DNA of 64,000 nt from Mycobacterium sp. E1747 (GTDB lineage: Bacteria > Actinomycetota > Actinomycetes > Mycobacteriales > Mycobacteriaceae). The notes below the pieces were generated by a model. The model saw only the letters and a list, made by a program, of their open reading frames with translations. It did not search any database and was not told the DNA's origin. How positions within the stretch are numbered: position 1 is the stretch's first letter; every line of letters starts with the position of its first letter. The translations under genes were made by a program, and so were the position numbers. The stretch is taken from contig NZ_LZJI01000047.1 in assembly GCF_001667775.1 (NCBI RefSeq), positions 1-64,000 of the forward strand, in the 5' to 3' direction. This document shows, piece by piece, positions 55,534 to 63,172 of this stretch.

Positions 55534-57062
55534 GTCAGCCCGGCCCTCATGTCGTGGTGCGTCGTCATCCGGTTGGCCCCGCCGGCGCTGGGGCCGGTGA
55601 TGCGGTCGGCGGCGAGGCGACCCGAGATCAGCGTGGTGGGGACACCGACGCCGGGCACCGTTGACGACCCGGCGAGCACCGCGTTTTCGACGCCGCGCAG
55701 CATATTGGCCGGCCGGAACGGCCCCGTCTGCCCGAAGGTGTGGGCCAGCGCGAAGGGGCTGCCCGCGGCCATGCCTTGGCGCGCCCAGTCGGCGGGCGTG
55801 ACGGCGTCCAATACCGTTGCGTCCCCGGGCAACCCGGGCAACAGCCGCTCCGCGACCTGGTCGATGAGGTTGTCGACGTAGCGCGCGCCGACGGTGTCCC
55901 AGTCGATGGTCCCGCGATCCAGATTCGGCGCCGGGGCGAGCACATACAGCAGGTCGTTCCCGTCCGGTGCCAGGGTCGGGTCGCTGGCGGTGGGGCGGGT
56001 GACCAGCAGCGAGGGATCCTGCATCAGGCGGCCATCGCGGATGATGTCGGTGAAGGTCTGATCCCAGGAATCACCGAACAGGATCGTGTGATGAGCCACG
56101 CCGGAAGCGACGCGGCGGCACCCCAGGTGGGCCACGACCGCCGACGGCGCCGGGCGCAGCCGCACGGGGCGCCGCGGTGTGCGGCCCAACAGTTCGTAGG
56201 TCTGCGGCAGTTCGGTGGTCAGCACCACCGCGTCACACGTGATGGGGTCCAGGCGATCGGTTAGCACCGCCCTGACCCGTCCAGCGGCGCGGTCGAGCCC
56301 GGTGACGGTGGCGTCGTAACGGAATTCGACCCCCGCGTCGGCGGCGGCCGCAGCCAGCGCGTCGGGGAGGGCGCGAACGCCGCCGCGCGGGAAGAACACG
56401 CCCGCGACGGTGTCCATGTAGGCGATGACGGCGTACACGGCCAGGGCGTTCCGCGGCGCCACGCCAGCGTAGAGGGATTGGAACGTGAAGACCCGTTGCA
56501 GCCGAGCGTCGCTGATATGCCGCTTGACGACACGGTCCCACTTGCGGAAGCCGCCGATCACGGCCAGGCGCGCCAACTGCGGCGTGAGCAACGACAGCGG
56601 GGAATCGAAGTTGGCGGCGATGAACCCGTCGAATTCGATCCTGTACAACCGCTGCAGCCATTTGCGCAGCCGCCGGTAGCCCGCTGCCTGCCCGAATCCA
56701 GCGAACTCCTCAATGGCTGTCGTCATCCGGTCCGGGTCGGTGTGCACGTCGAGCGCGCTGCCGTCGGCGAACACCGCCCGGTAGGCCGGGTCGAGAGGGA
56801 GCAAATCCAGCCGGTCCGACCGGCTCTGGCCCGCGGCCGCGAAAGTCTCGTCGATGATGTCCGGCATCGTCAGCACCGTCGGCCCGGTGTCGATGCGGTA
56901 GCCGTCGATGTCGAGGCGGCCCGCGCGTCCGCCCGGCCAGGGGTGGCGCTCGACCACCGTGACCTTGCGCCCGCGGCCGGCCAGGTGCAGCGCGGCGGAC
57001 AGGCCGGCCAGGCCCGCGCCGATCACCACCACGCGCTCGCTGCGTCCCTCGATGGTCCGCAT
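55530..57062 (-). CDS. crtI: phytoene desaturase
   Basis: FAD enzyme converting phytoene to lycopene in four desaturations, 510 residues. N-terminal VVVIGAGLAGLSAALHLAGR and PGGRAGRLDIDGYRIDTGPT; C-terminal LAGSSTVPGVGVPTTLISGR is the bacterial CrtI signature. 27 bp after crtE. Confidence 0.95.
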   Translation of the reverse strand: MRTIEGRSERVVVIGAGLAGLSAALHLAGRGRKVTVVERHPWPGGRAGRLDIDGYRIDTGPTVLTMPDIIDETFAAAGQSRSDRLDLLPLDPAYRAVFADGSALDVHTDPDRMTTAIEEFAGFGQAAGYRRLRKWLQRLYRIEFDGFIAANFDSPLSLLTPQLARLAVIGGFRKWDRVVKRHISDARLQRVFTFQSLYAGVAPRNALAVYAVIAYMDTVAGVFFPRGGVRALPDALAAAAADAGVEFRYDATVTGLDRAAGRVRAVLTDRLDPITCDAVVLTTELPQTYELLGRTPRRPVRLRPAPSAVVAHLGCRRVASGVAHHTILFGDSWDQTFTDIIRDGRLMQDPSLLVTRPTASDPTLAPDGNDLLYVLAPAPNLDRGTIDWDTVGARYVDNLIDQVAERLLPGLPGDATVLDAVTPADWARQGMAAGSPFALAHTFGQTGPFRPANMLRGVENAVLAGSSTVPGVGVPTTLISGRLAADRITGPSAGGANRMTTHHDMRAGLT

Positions 57063-57089
57063 GTCAGCATTCTCCCAAATTTGTGCCGC

Positions 57090-58220
57090 TCATTCGGCGC
57101 GATCCGTGCAGGCGGCGGCCATTTCGTCCAGCGCGGCGCGAACGGGGTCGTTGATCGAGGTGCCGTCGAGGTGTTCGCGGGCGGACGCGACCCGGTCGGC
57201 GATCATCTGCTCGATCATCTGGACCGCCCCGGTCGCCACGATCAGCGCTTTGCATCGGTCGAGCGCGTCGTCGTCAAGGAAATGGCCGTTCATCAATTCG
57301 GTCAGTTCGGCCCGGGTGGGCGGATCGGCCAGCTGGTGAGCGGCCACCACGACGCTGGTTGCCTTGCGTTCCAACAGGTCTCCTGCAGCCGGCTTCCCGG
57401 TGATCGCCGGCGAGCCGAAGACGCCGAGCACGTCGTCACGAAGCTGGAAGGCCTCTCCGATGGCGGCCCCGTAGCGGCCGAGCTGGGTCAGCGCCCGATC
57501 GTCGCAATCAGCCATCGTCGCGCCGATCTCCAACGGTCGCCGCACCGTGTAGTTGCCCGACTTGCGTCGCGCCACGTCCAGCACGGCCTCCAGGGAGGGC
57601 ATGCGCCGGACATCGCTCGTCAGGTCGGCGAACTGACCCACCGCCAGCTCGGTGCGCATCGTGTCGTAGCGGGGCCACGCCCGCTGCAGCCGCCGGGCGC
57701 CGACACCGCTTTCCCGCAGCATCTGCTCCGACCAGATCAGGCAGAGGTCACCCAGCAGGATGGCGGCCGATTCACCGAACCGCTCTGACGAGCCGGATAA
57801 CCCACGTTCGCGGTGCCATTGGGCGAATTGCAGGTGTGCCGACGGGCGGCCTCGCCGTTGCGCCGAACCGTCCATCACGTCGTCCTGCAGCAGCGCGAAC
57901 ACGTGCAGCAACTCGAAACTGGCCGCCGCCCGCAGCGCGGCCTCGCCGGGCGCGCCACCGCAGAGCCACCCCAAATACACGAACGTCGACCGCAGGCACT
58001 TGCCCCCGGAGGCGAACGCCAACAGGATGTCGCCAGCGGCGTCGACGCGGGTGTCGTCCAACTGGGAGCGCCGGGGTTCGACGAAGGCGCCGAGAAGGTC
58101 GAGAACGCCGTGCCGCACGCTCGAGCGCCACTCGTCGAAGGGGGCGGTGCCGGGCCAGTCCGCGGCAGCCGCCGGCGACTCCGTGGCGGGTGTCAACGAC
58201 AAAGCACCCATCTTCGCCAC
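57090..58220 (-). CDS. crtE: geranylgeranyl diphosphate synthase
   Basis: Elongates DMAPP with IPP to GGPP, 376 residues from GTG 58220, which has AGGAGGGAG just before it (ATG 58211 is also possible). First aspartate motif LLQDDVMDGS, with a typical upstream FELLHVFAL; second motif QLRDDVLGVFG has Gly in place of the last Asp, as in several actinobacterial IdsB-like enzymes. First gene of the carotenoid operon; its 320-bp promoter region carries operator sites B and C. Confidence 0.93.
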   Translation of the reverse strand: MAKMGALSLTPATESPAAAADWPGTAPFDEWRSSVRHGVLDLLGAFVEPRRSQLDDTRVDAAGDILLAFASGGKCLRSTFVYLGWLCGGAPGEAALRAAASFELLHVFALLQDDVMDGSAQRRGRPSAHLQFAQWHRERGLSGSSERFGESAAILLGDLCLIWSEQMLRESGVGARRLQRAWPRYDTMRTELAVGQFADLTSDVRRMPSLEAVLDVARRKSGNYTVRRPLEIGATMADCDDRALTQLGRYGAAIGEAFQLRDDVLGVFGSPAITGKPAAGDLLERKATSVVVAAHQLADPPTRAELTELMNGHFLDDDALDRCKALIVATGAVQMIEQMIADRVASAREHLDGTSINDPVRAALDEMAAACTDRAE

Positions 58221-58370
58221 ACACTCCCTCCTGGACGGCTTGGCATTCCCGGGCTGAGACGGCTCAAACACACGCGGTCACACCGCTGCTCGGAGGCGAA
58301 GCCCGGCCATCAAGCCGTCGAGTTCCCGCTCCGCTCAGGCCGTCTCAACCCCGGACGATCTGCCCATCAT

Positions 58371-58402
58371 GTTCAATAACTTAAACATTAACTTACTGAA
58401 AT
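58371..58402. promoter_or_regulatory. crt-island dyad operator, site B
   Basis: TTCAAT, 3 nt, TTAA, 3 nt, TTAA, 3 nt, ACTGAA; gap-free match to site A. About 150 bp before crtE. Confidence 0.68.
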
Positions 58403-58477
58403 TCCTATCGGTTCGCCAGTCGCAACTAACACCGCCGGGGTACTCGGGCTCGCGGCCGCGGTCGACACCGAGGGTCA

Positions 58478-58509
58478 TTTCAATCAATTAACCATTAACG
58501 AACTGAACT
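58478..58509. promoter_or_regulatory. crt-island dyad operator, site C
   Basis: TTCAAT, 3 nt, TTAA, 3 nt, TTAA, 3 nt, ACTGAA; 34 bp before the marR start and 107 bp (about ten turns) from site B. The crtE-marR gap shows nothing else of note. Confidence 0.68.
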
Positions 58510-58543
58510 GTGTGGCCGGTTCACCGGATATGCTCACTTTGTT

Positions 58544-59038
58544 ATGGAAGCCGATGAACAGCGCCCGCGCCGCGAAGCGCTTGAGTCGCTGATCTCGGCC
58601 GATCTGCGGGAGATCTCGACCGAATCCGACCAGATCGGTCGGCGGTTTGCGATGTTACATCGGTTGCGGTCCAATGACTTCCGCGCATTGATGTACATCA
58701 TGGTGGCAGAGACCGCGGGGCGGCCGATGACCTCGGGAGACCTCAGCCAACGGATGGGGCTGTCCGGTTCGGCGATCACCTACCTGGTGGATCGGTTGAT
58801 CGACTCGGGTCATATCCGGCGCGATTCCCATCCCGATGACCGACGCAAGGTCATCCTGCGGCACGGCGAATCGGGGCTGGCTACCGCCCGGTCGTTCTTC
58901 ACTCCGCTCGATGCCCACAGCCGGGTCGCCCTCGAGGAGCTGCCCGACACCGACCTGATGGCAGCGCATCGGGTCCTCGCCGCCGTGATCGACGCCATGC
59001 AACGATTCCAGGGCGAACTGGCAGTACCCCAGGAGTGA
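58544..59038 (+). CDS. MarR-family regulator divergent from crtE (CrtR-like)
   Basis: 164 residues. Winged helix MTSGDLSQRMGLSGSAITYL, wing DSHPDDRRKVILRHGESG. In Corynebacterium glutamicum a MarR protein, CrtR, is encoded divergently from crtE, represses the crt operon and is relieved by GGPP-type isoprenoids; the same arrangement here makes a like role probable. Operators B and C lie between it and crtE. Paralogue of the MarR at 48018. Confidence 0.88.
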   Translation: MEADEQRPRREALESLISADLREISTESDQIGRRFAMLHRLRSNDFRALMYIMVAETAGRPMTSGDLSQRMGLSGSAITYLVDRLIDSGHIRRDSHPDDRRKVILRHGESGLATARSFFTPLDAHSRVALEELPDTDLMAAHRVLAAVIDAMQRFQGELAVPQE

Positions 59039-59159
59039 TCGGCGATTTCGCCTCGGCCCCTGTGATTAAGCCGTTTGGTGGCGTTGCCCGCGGGTATACG
59101 CGGCTCAGCAGCGTGTCCGACAAGATCCCTCGGACGGATGTGAGGGGTGGTGGCGCCCA

Positions 59160-59894
59160 ATGGAAGTGGTCAGCGGGCGGGGCGGTCGCCTGGCGATCGC
59201 CGTCGGTTTCGCGGTGACGGTGGTCGGCTGCCCGGGCCACGCCATCGCGACCCCGGCCGTCACCGCCTTTCCCGGTATGGAGATTCGCCAGGGCGCCGTG
59301 GTGTGCATGGTGGGGTTGGTCGAGCCCCGGTTGCGGGTCGCGGTGACCACCGGTCAATGCGGGAACGGTGAGCCCGACGTCACCGACCACGACGGGAACC
59401 CCGTCGGGAAGGTGGTGCTCGCCCGCCGCCAGGCCGCCGATGACGCCGATGACGCCGCGCCGAATCGCGCGATGTCGCCCGTCGAATACGAGGTCATCGC
59501 TCTCGGCCCCGACGTGACCGCCTCGGATCTGCTGCCGACCGGCCGGCAACTGAAGTCCTCCCCGGGCCTACGCGCGCAGCCTGGACTGCCGGTGTGCCAG
59601 TTTCGTCGATCGGCCGGCCAACGGTGCGGAACGATCAGCTCCGTCAGCGACGGCCGGTTCATCATCGCCGACATGGCCGTGGACAGTCGTGACTTCGGCG
59701 GACCGGTCTACGCCCTGACCGACGACGGGGCCGTGATCGTCGGTTTGTTCGAGGGCATGTGGGGAGCAATGCCCGAGATCGAGTCCTGGCAGGCGGTGAT
59801 GCAGCAGGTGTACGTCGACGGCCGCGCGCAAAACCAGCCCGGGGAACCACACATGGTCGGCCTGCGGGTGGCCGGTCGATTTCCATCAGCGTGA
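59160..59894 (+). CDS. secreted trypsin-fold protein without catalytic residues
   Basis: 244 residues with a signal peptide ending AIA before TP. The body follows chymotrypsin-like proteases, but where the catalytic His is expected (TAGHC) it has TTGQCG, and where GDSGGP is expected it has SRDFGGPVYAL. Both His and Ser are therefore replaced, so it is probably a non-enzymatic binding protein. Start ATG 59160 is uncertain. It may be linked to envelope or host contact; no partner is evident. Confidence 0.72.
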   Translation: MEVVSGRGGRLAIAVGFAVTVVGCPGHAIATPAVTAFPGMEIRQGAVVCMVGLVEPRLRVAVTTGQCGNGEPDVTDHDGNPVGKVVLARRQAADDADDAAPNRAMSPVEYEVIALGPDVTASDLLPTGRQLKSSPGLRAQPGLPVCQFRRSAGQRCGTISSVSDGRFIIADMAVDSRDFGGPVYALTDDGAVIVGLFEGMWGAMPEIESWQAVMQQVYVDGRAQNQPGEPHMVGLRVAGRFPSA

Positions 59895-60013
59895 CTTTTA
59901 CATCGGATGCCCCGGGACGACTCCACGGCCTGGCCAACCCGCGCGCCGCCCGTTCGGGCGAGGAGTTCGGCCCGGCCGCACCGGCCGTCGTCGGTGATAT
60001 CCGCCGCGCCTGA
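59891..60013 (+). CDS. possible 40-codon ORF coupled to the preceding gene
   Basis: GTG overlaps the upstream stop as GTGA and the frame runs 40 codons (starts MTFTSDAPGRLHGLANPRAA). No family recognised; may be chance in GC-rich DNA. From here to 60240 I see nothing else I can name. Confidence 0.2.
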   Translation: MTFTSDAPGRLHGLANPRAARSGEEFGPAAPAVVGDIRRA

Positions 60014-60252
60014 CTACCGTCATGCGGCGCCGAGGGCCTAGCCTGCGCGTTCGGGATCGCTCGGGCGCCCGAGCGGAGCGCGGTTGCTGGTCGACACGGC
60101 CCGCCAGGGTGGGGCCGCGGGGCACACCGGGCACCGGGTCGGTGTTACGCGATAGTTAACGCGGCGACGTCTGCCGAAACGTTCACTCCCTTACGGTCCG
60201 TCGTGTCGGTTGCATCCGGTTGTCGTCGCCCGCGGGCGCGCCCGTGCCTTGT

Positions 60253-60423
60253 TAATCTTCCCCCATGCGCGTGGCAGAGGATGTTTGCTCAGTACCCGTG
60301 CATTGTTGTCGCTGACTCTTCGAGCCCGTTGCGCGGTCCGGTATGGAGTTGATCACCCACTGATGCCTCTAGGTAACCGGCCGCGGGACGCATGGATCAA
60401 ACCACCGCGACGGAAGGCCATCA
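60253..60423 (+). promoter_or_regulatory. leaderless cysteine attenuator before subI
   Basis: TAATCT (60253-60258) lies 6 nt before ATG 60265, fitting a leaderless transcript whose first reading frame has a Cys-Cys pair near its end. The 108 nt between that frame and subI carry the ribosome site GGAAGG shortly before the subI start, which GC-rich complementary stretches upstream could mask. Confidence 0.6.
60265..60315 (+). CDS. Cys-Cys leader peptide for the sulfate operon
   Basis: Sixteen residues, MRVAEDVCSVPVHCCR, ending in TGA. Polycysteine leaderless short reading frames are known cysteine-responsive attenuators before sulfur genes in M. smegmatis; ribosomes stalled at the Cys codons free the downstream ribosome site. 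Context and sequence fit closely. Confidence 0.65.
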   Translation: MRVAEDVCSVPVHCCR

Positions 60424-61461
60424 ATGCTCCACCGCATCGGCAGCGCACCGCGTCGGCGGCATGGCGCCGCCCTCGCGCTGTTGTGCGGCCTGGTCACCGC
60501 CTGCGGCGGGGGTGCCAGTGACGCCGTGGGCGGGACGGGACTGACGAACGCGAACACCAAGATCACCCTCGTCGCCTACTCGGTGCCCGAACCCGGTTGG
60601 AGCAAGGTCATTCCGGCGTTCAACGCTTCTGTGGACGGCAGGGGGGTGCAGGTGGTTGCCTCCTATGCCGCCTCTGCCGACCAGTCCCGCGGGGTCGTCG
60701 AAGGCAAACCGGCCGACGTCGTGAATTTCTCGGTCGAACCGGATGTCACCCGGCTGGTCAAGGCCGGAAAGGTCTCCGCCGAGTGGGACAAGGATGCCAC
60801 CAAGGGCATCCCGTTCGGCTCGGTGGTGACGTTGGTTGTGCGCAAAGGAAATCCGAAACAGATCCGGGACTGGGATGACCTGCTGCGCCCGGGCATTGAG
60901 GTCGTGACGCCCAGCCCGTTGAGTTCGGGTTCGGCCAAATGGAACCTGTTGGCCCCGTACGCGGCCAAGAGCGGCGGGGGAAAGGATGCCGGCGCCGGCA
61001 TCGATTTCATCAGCAGATTGGTGCACGAGCACGTGAAGCTGCGACCAAGTTCGGGCCGTCTGGCCACCGACGTCTTCGCCGAAGGCAGTGGCGATGTGTT
61101 GATCAGCTACGAGAACGAAGCCATCGCCGTTGAACGGCAAGGGAAACCGGTCGAACACATCACACCGTCGCAGACCTTCAAGATCGAGAATCCGCTGGCA
61201 GTCATCGCCACGAGTCCACACCTGGACGCCGCGATTGCGTTCAAGAACTTCCAATACACGGCAGCGGCGCAACGGCTATGGGCCGAGGCCGGTTTCCGGC
61301 CGGTCGAGCCGGCCGTGGCGGACAAGTTCCGCGACCTCTATCCGGTGCCGGTCAAACTCTGGACGATCACGGATCTCGGAGGATGGGCCGACGTCGATAG
61401 GCAGTTGTTCGACAAGAGCACCGGCAGCATCACCAAGGTCTATCTGAAGGCCACCGGATGA
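60424..61461 (+). CDS. subI: sulfate-binding lipoprotein SubI
   Basis: Captures sulfate or thiosulfate for the CysTWA importer, 345 residues. Signal peptide with lipobox LVTACGGG; mature part shows ITLVAYSVPEPGWSKVIPAF, then VVNFSVEPDVTRLVKAGKV and VVTPSPLSSGSAKWNLLAPY, standard sulfate-binding features. Its stop overlaps cysT by 4 bp. Confidence 0.94.
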   Translation: MLHRIGSAPRRRHGAALALLCGLVTACGGGASDAVGGTGLTNANTKITLVAYSVPEPGWSKVIPAFNASVDGRGVQVVASYAASADQSRGVVEGKPADVVNFSVEPDVTRLVKAGKVSAEWDKDATKGIPFGSVVTLVVRKGNPKQIRDWDDLLRPGIEVVTPSPLSSGSAKWNLLAPYAAKSGGGKDAGAGIDFISRLVHEHVKLRPSSGRLATDVFAEGSGDVLISYENEAIAVERQGKPVEHITPSQTFKIENPLAVIATSPHLDAAIAFKNFQYTAAAQRLWAEAGFRPVEPAVADKFRDLYPVPVKLWTITDLGGWADVDRQLFDKSTGSITKVYLKATG

Positions 61462-62342
61462 CCACCGCCGTCGTCCCCGAACCGGAAGCGATTAGGCCAG
61501 CACTCATTCCGCGCCGAGTGCGGCCAGCTCAACCGGCGATCCCGCGGTCCCGTTCGGGCGGGCTGTCGCTCCAAGTCGGGGTGGCAACGCTGTGGCTCTC
61601 GCTGATTGTGCTGCTGCCATTGGCCGCGATCGCCTGGCAGGCTGTCGGCGGAGGATGGCAGGCGTTCTGGTTGGCGATCACCTCGCACGCCGCGCTGGAG
61701 TCCTTCAAAGTGACGCTGATGGTTTCCGTTGTCGTCACGGCCATCAATTTGGTGTGCGGTCTGGCGACCGCCTGGGTGCTCGTGCGCGACGACTTCGTCG
61801 GCAAAGGCGTGATCGACGCCATCATCGATCTGCCGTTCGCCCTGCCGACCATCGTCACCAGCTTGGTGATGCTCGCGCTATACGGCAAGAACAGCCCGAT
61901 CGGGGTGCACCTGCAGCACACGCCGCCGGGCGTCACGGTCGCGTTGATCTTCGTGACACTGCCCATGGTGGTGCGCGCCATCCAACCGGTGCTGCTGGAA
62001 ATCGACCGTGATGCCGAAGAGGCCGCGGCGTCACTGGGCGCCACCGGCCCGAAGATCTTCACGTCGATCGTCTTGCCGTCTCTGCTTCCGGCGCTGCTAT
62101 CCGGTGCGGGCCTGGCATTCTCACGCTGCATCGGCGAGTTCGGCTCGGTGGTCACGATCGGCGGTCAGGTGCCCGGCAAGACCGAGGTGTCCTCCCAGTG
62201 GATCCGCGCCTTGATCGAGAACGACGACCGGACCGGCGCGGCCGCGATATCGATCGTGCTGCTGTCGATTTCGTTCGCGGTGCTGTTCCTCTTGCGGATC
62301 GTCGGTGGCCGGCGGGCCCGTCGCGAGGAGAAGGCGCCGTGA
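61458..62342 (+). CDS. cysT: sulfate ABC transporter permease CysT
   Basis: 294-residue membrane subunit, six helices. The permease coupling loop is EAAASLGATGPKIFTSIVLP, ending in the EAA-type Gly. LPFALPTIVTSLVML and FSRCIGEFGSVVTIGG are CysT features. ATGA overlap with subI and GTGA overlap with cysW. Confidence 0.94.
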   Translation: MTTAVVPEPEAIRPALIPRRVRPAQPAIPRSRSGGLSLQVGVATLWLSLIVLLPLAAIAWQAVGGGWQAFWLAITSHAALESFKVTLMVSVVVTAINLVCGLATAWVLVRDDFVGKGVIDAIIDLPFALPTIVTSLVMLALYGKNSPIGVHLQHTPPGVTVALIFVTLPMVVRAIQPVLLEIDRDAEEAAASLGATGPKIFTSIVLPSLLPALLSGAGLAFSRCIGEFGSVVTIGGQVPGKTEVSSQWIRALIENDDRTGAAAISIVLLSISFAVLFLLRIVGGRRARREEKAP

Positions 62343-63157
62343 GCCCGGTGAACTGGGGCCGCTACCTGACCCGTTTCGCGGTGCTGGTGTACCTGGCGGT
62401 GATGTTGATCGCTCCCGTGGCCATCATCGTATGGCGAGCTTTTCGTCCCGGGTTGAATCAGTTCTACGACTGGGTGACTACGCCGGCGGCGATTTCGGCG
62501 CTGCAGCTGTCGTTGCTCGTGGTGGCCATTGTCGTTCCGTTGAATGTGATCTTCGGTGTGCTAGTCGCACTCCTGCTGGCCCGCAGCAGATTTCGTGGCC
62601 GGGGCGTGCTGCAGACGGTCGTCGACCTGCCGTTCGCCGTCTCGCCGATCATCGTGGGCGTCGCCCTGATCGTGCTGTGGGGCTCGGCCGGGGTGCTGGG
62701 GTTCGTCGAAAAAGACCTCGGCATCACGATCATCTTCAGCACTCCCGGCATCGTGCTTGCCAGCATCTTCGTCACGCTGCCGTTCGTGGTGCGCGAGGTT
62801 CAACCGGTGCTACAGGAGGTAGGGATCGAACAGGAGCTGGCGGCGGCCACTCTGGGTTCGACCTGGCGGCAGACGTTTTGGCGGATCACGCTGCCGTCGA
62901 TTCGGTGGGGCCTGACCTACGGGATCGTGCTCACCACCGCGCGCACCCTAGGCGAATTCGGCGGCGTGATCATGGTGTCGTCCAATCTGCCGGGGGAATC
63001 ACAGACGCTGACATTGCTGGTCAATGACCGCTACAACCGGGGGGCGGAGTACGGCGCCTACACGCTGTCGACGTTGATGATGGGCGTCGCCGTGACGTTC
63101 CTGATCGTCAAGGTAATCCTGCAGGTTCGCCGAGTACGCGCGAAAATCGAGACTTGA
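62339..63157 (+). CDS. cysW: sulfate ABC transporter permease CysW
   Basis: 272 residues from GTG 62339, same size as the M. tuberculosis protein. Six helices; coupling loop EQELAAATLGSTWRQTFWRI; LPFAVSPIIVGVALIVLWG and TLGEFGGVIMVSSNLPG are CysW features. Forms the channel with CysT. Confidence 0.94.
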   Translation: MSPVNWGRYLTRFAVLVYLAVMLIAPVAIIVWRAFRPGLNQFYDWVTTPAAISALQLSLLVVAIVVPLNVIFGVLVALLLARSRFRGRGVLQTVVDLPFAVSPIIVGVALIVLWGSAGVLGFVEKDLGITIIFSTPGIVLASIFVTLPFVVREVQPVLQEVGIEQELAAATLGSTWRQTFWRITLPSIRWGLTYGIVLTTARTLGEFGGVIMVSSNLPGESQTLTLLVNDRYNRGAEYGAYTLSTLMMGVAVTFLIVKVILQVRRVRAKIET

Positions 63158-63172
63158 TAAGGAGACTCGGAC

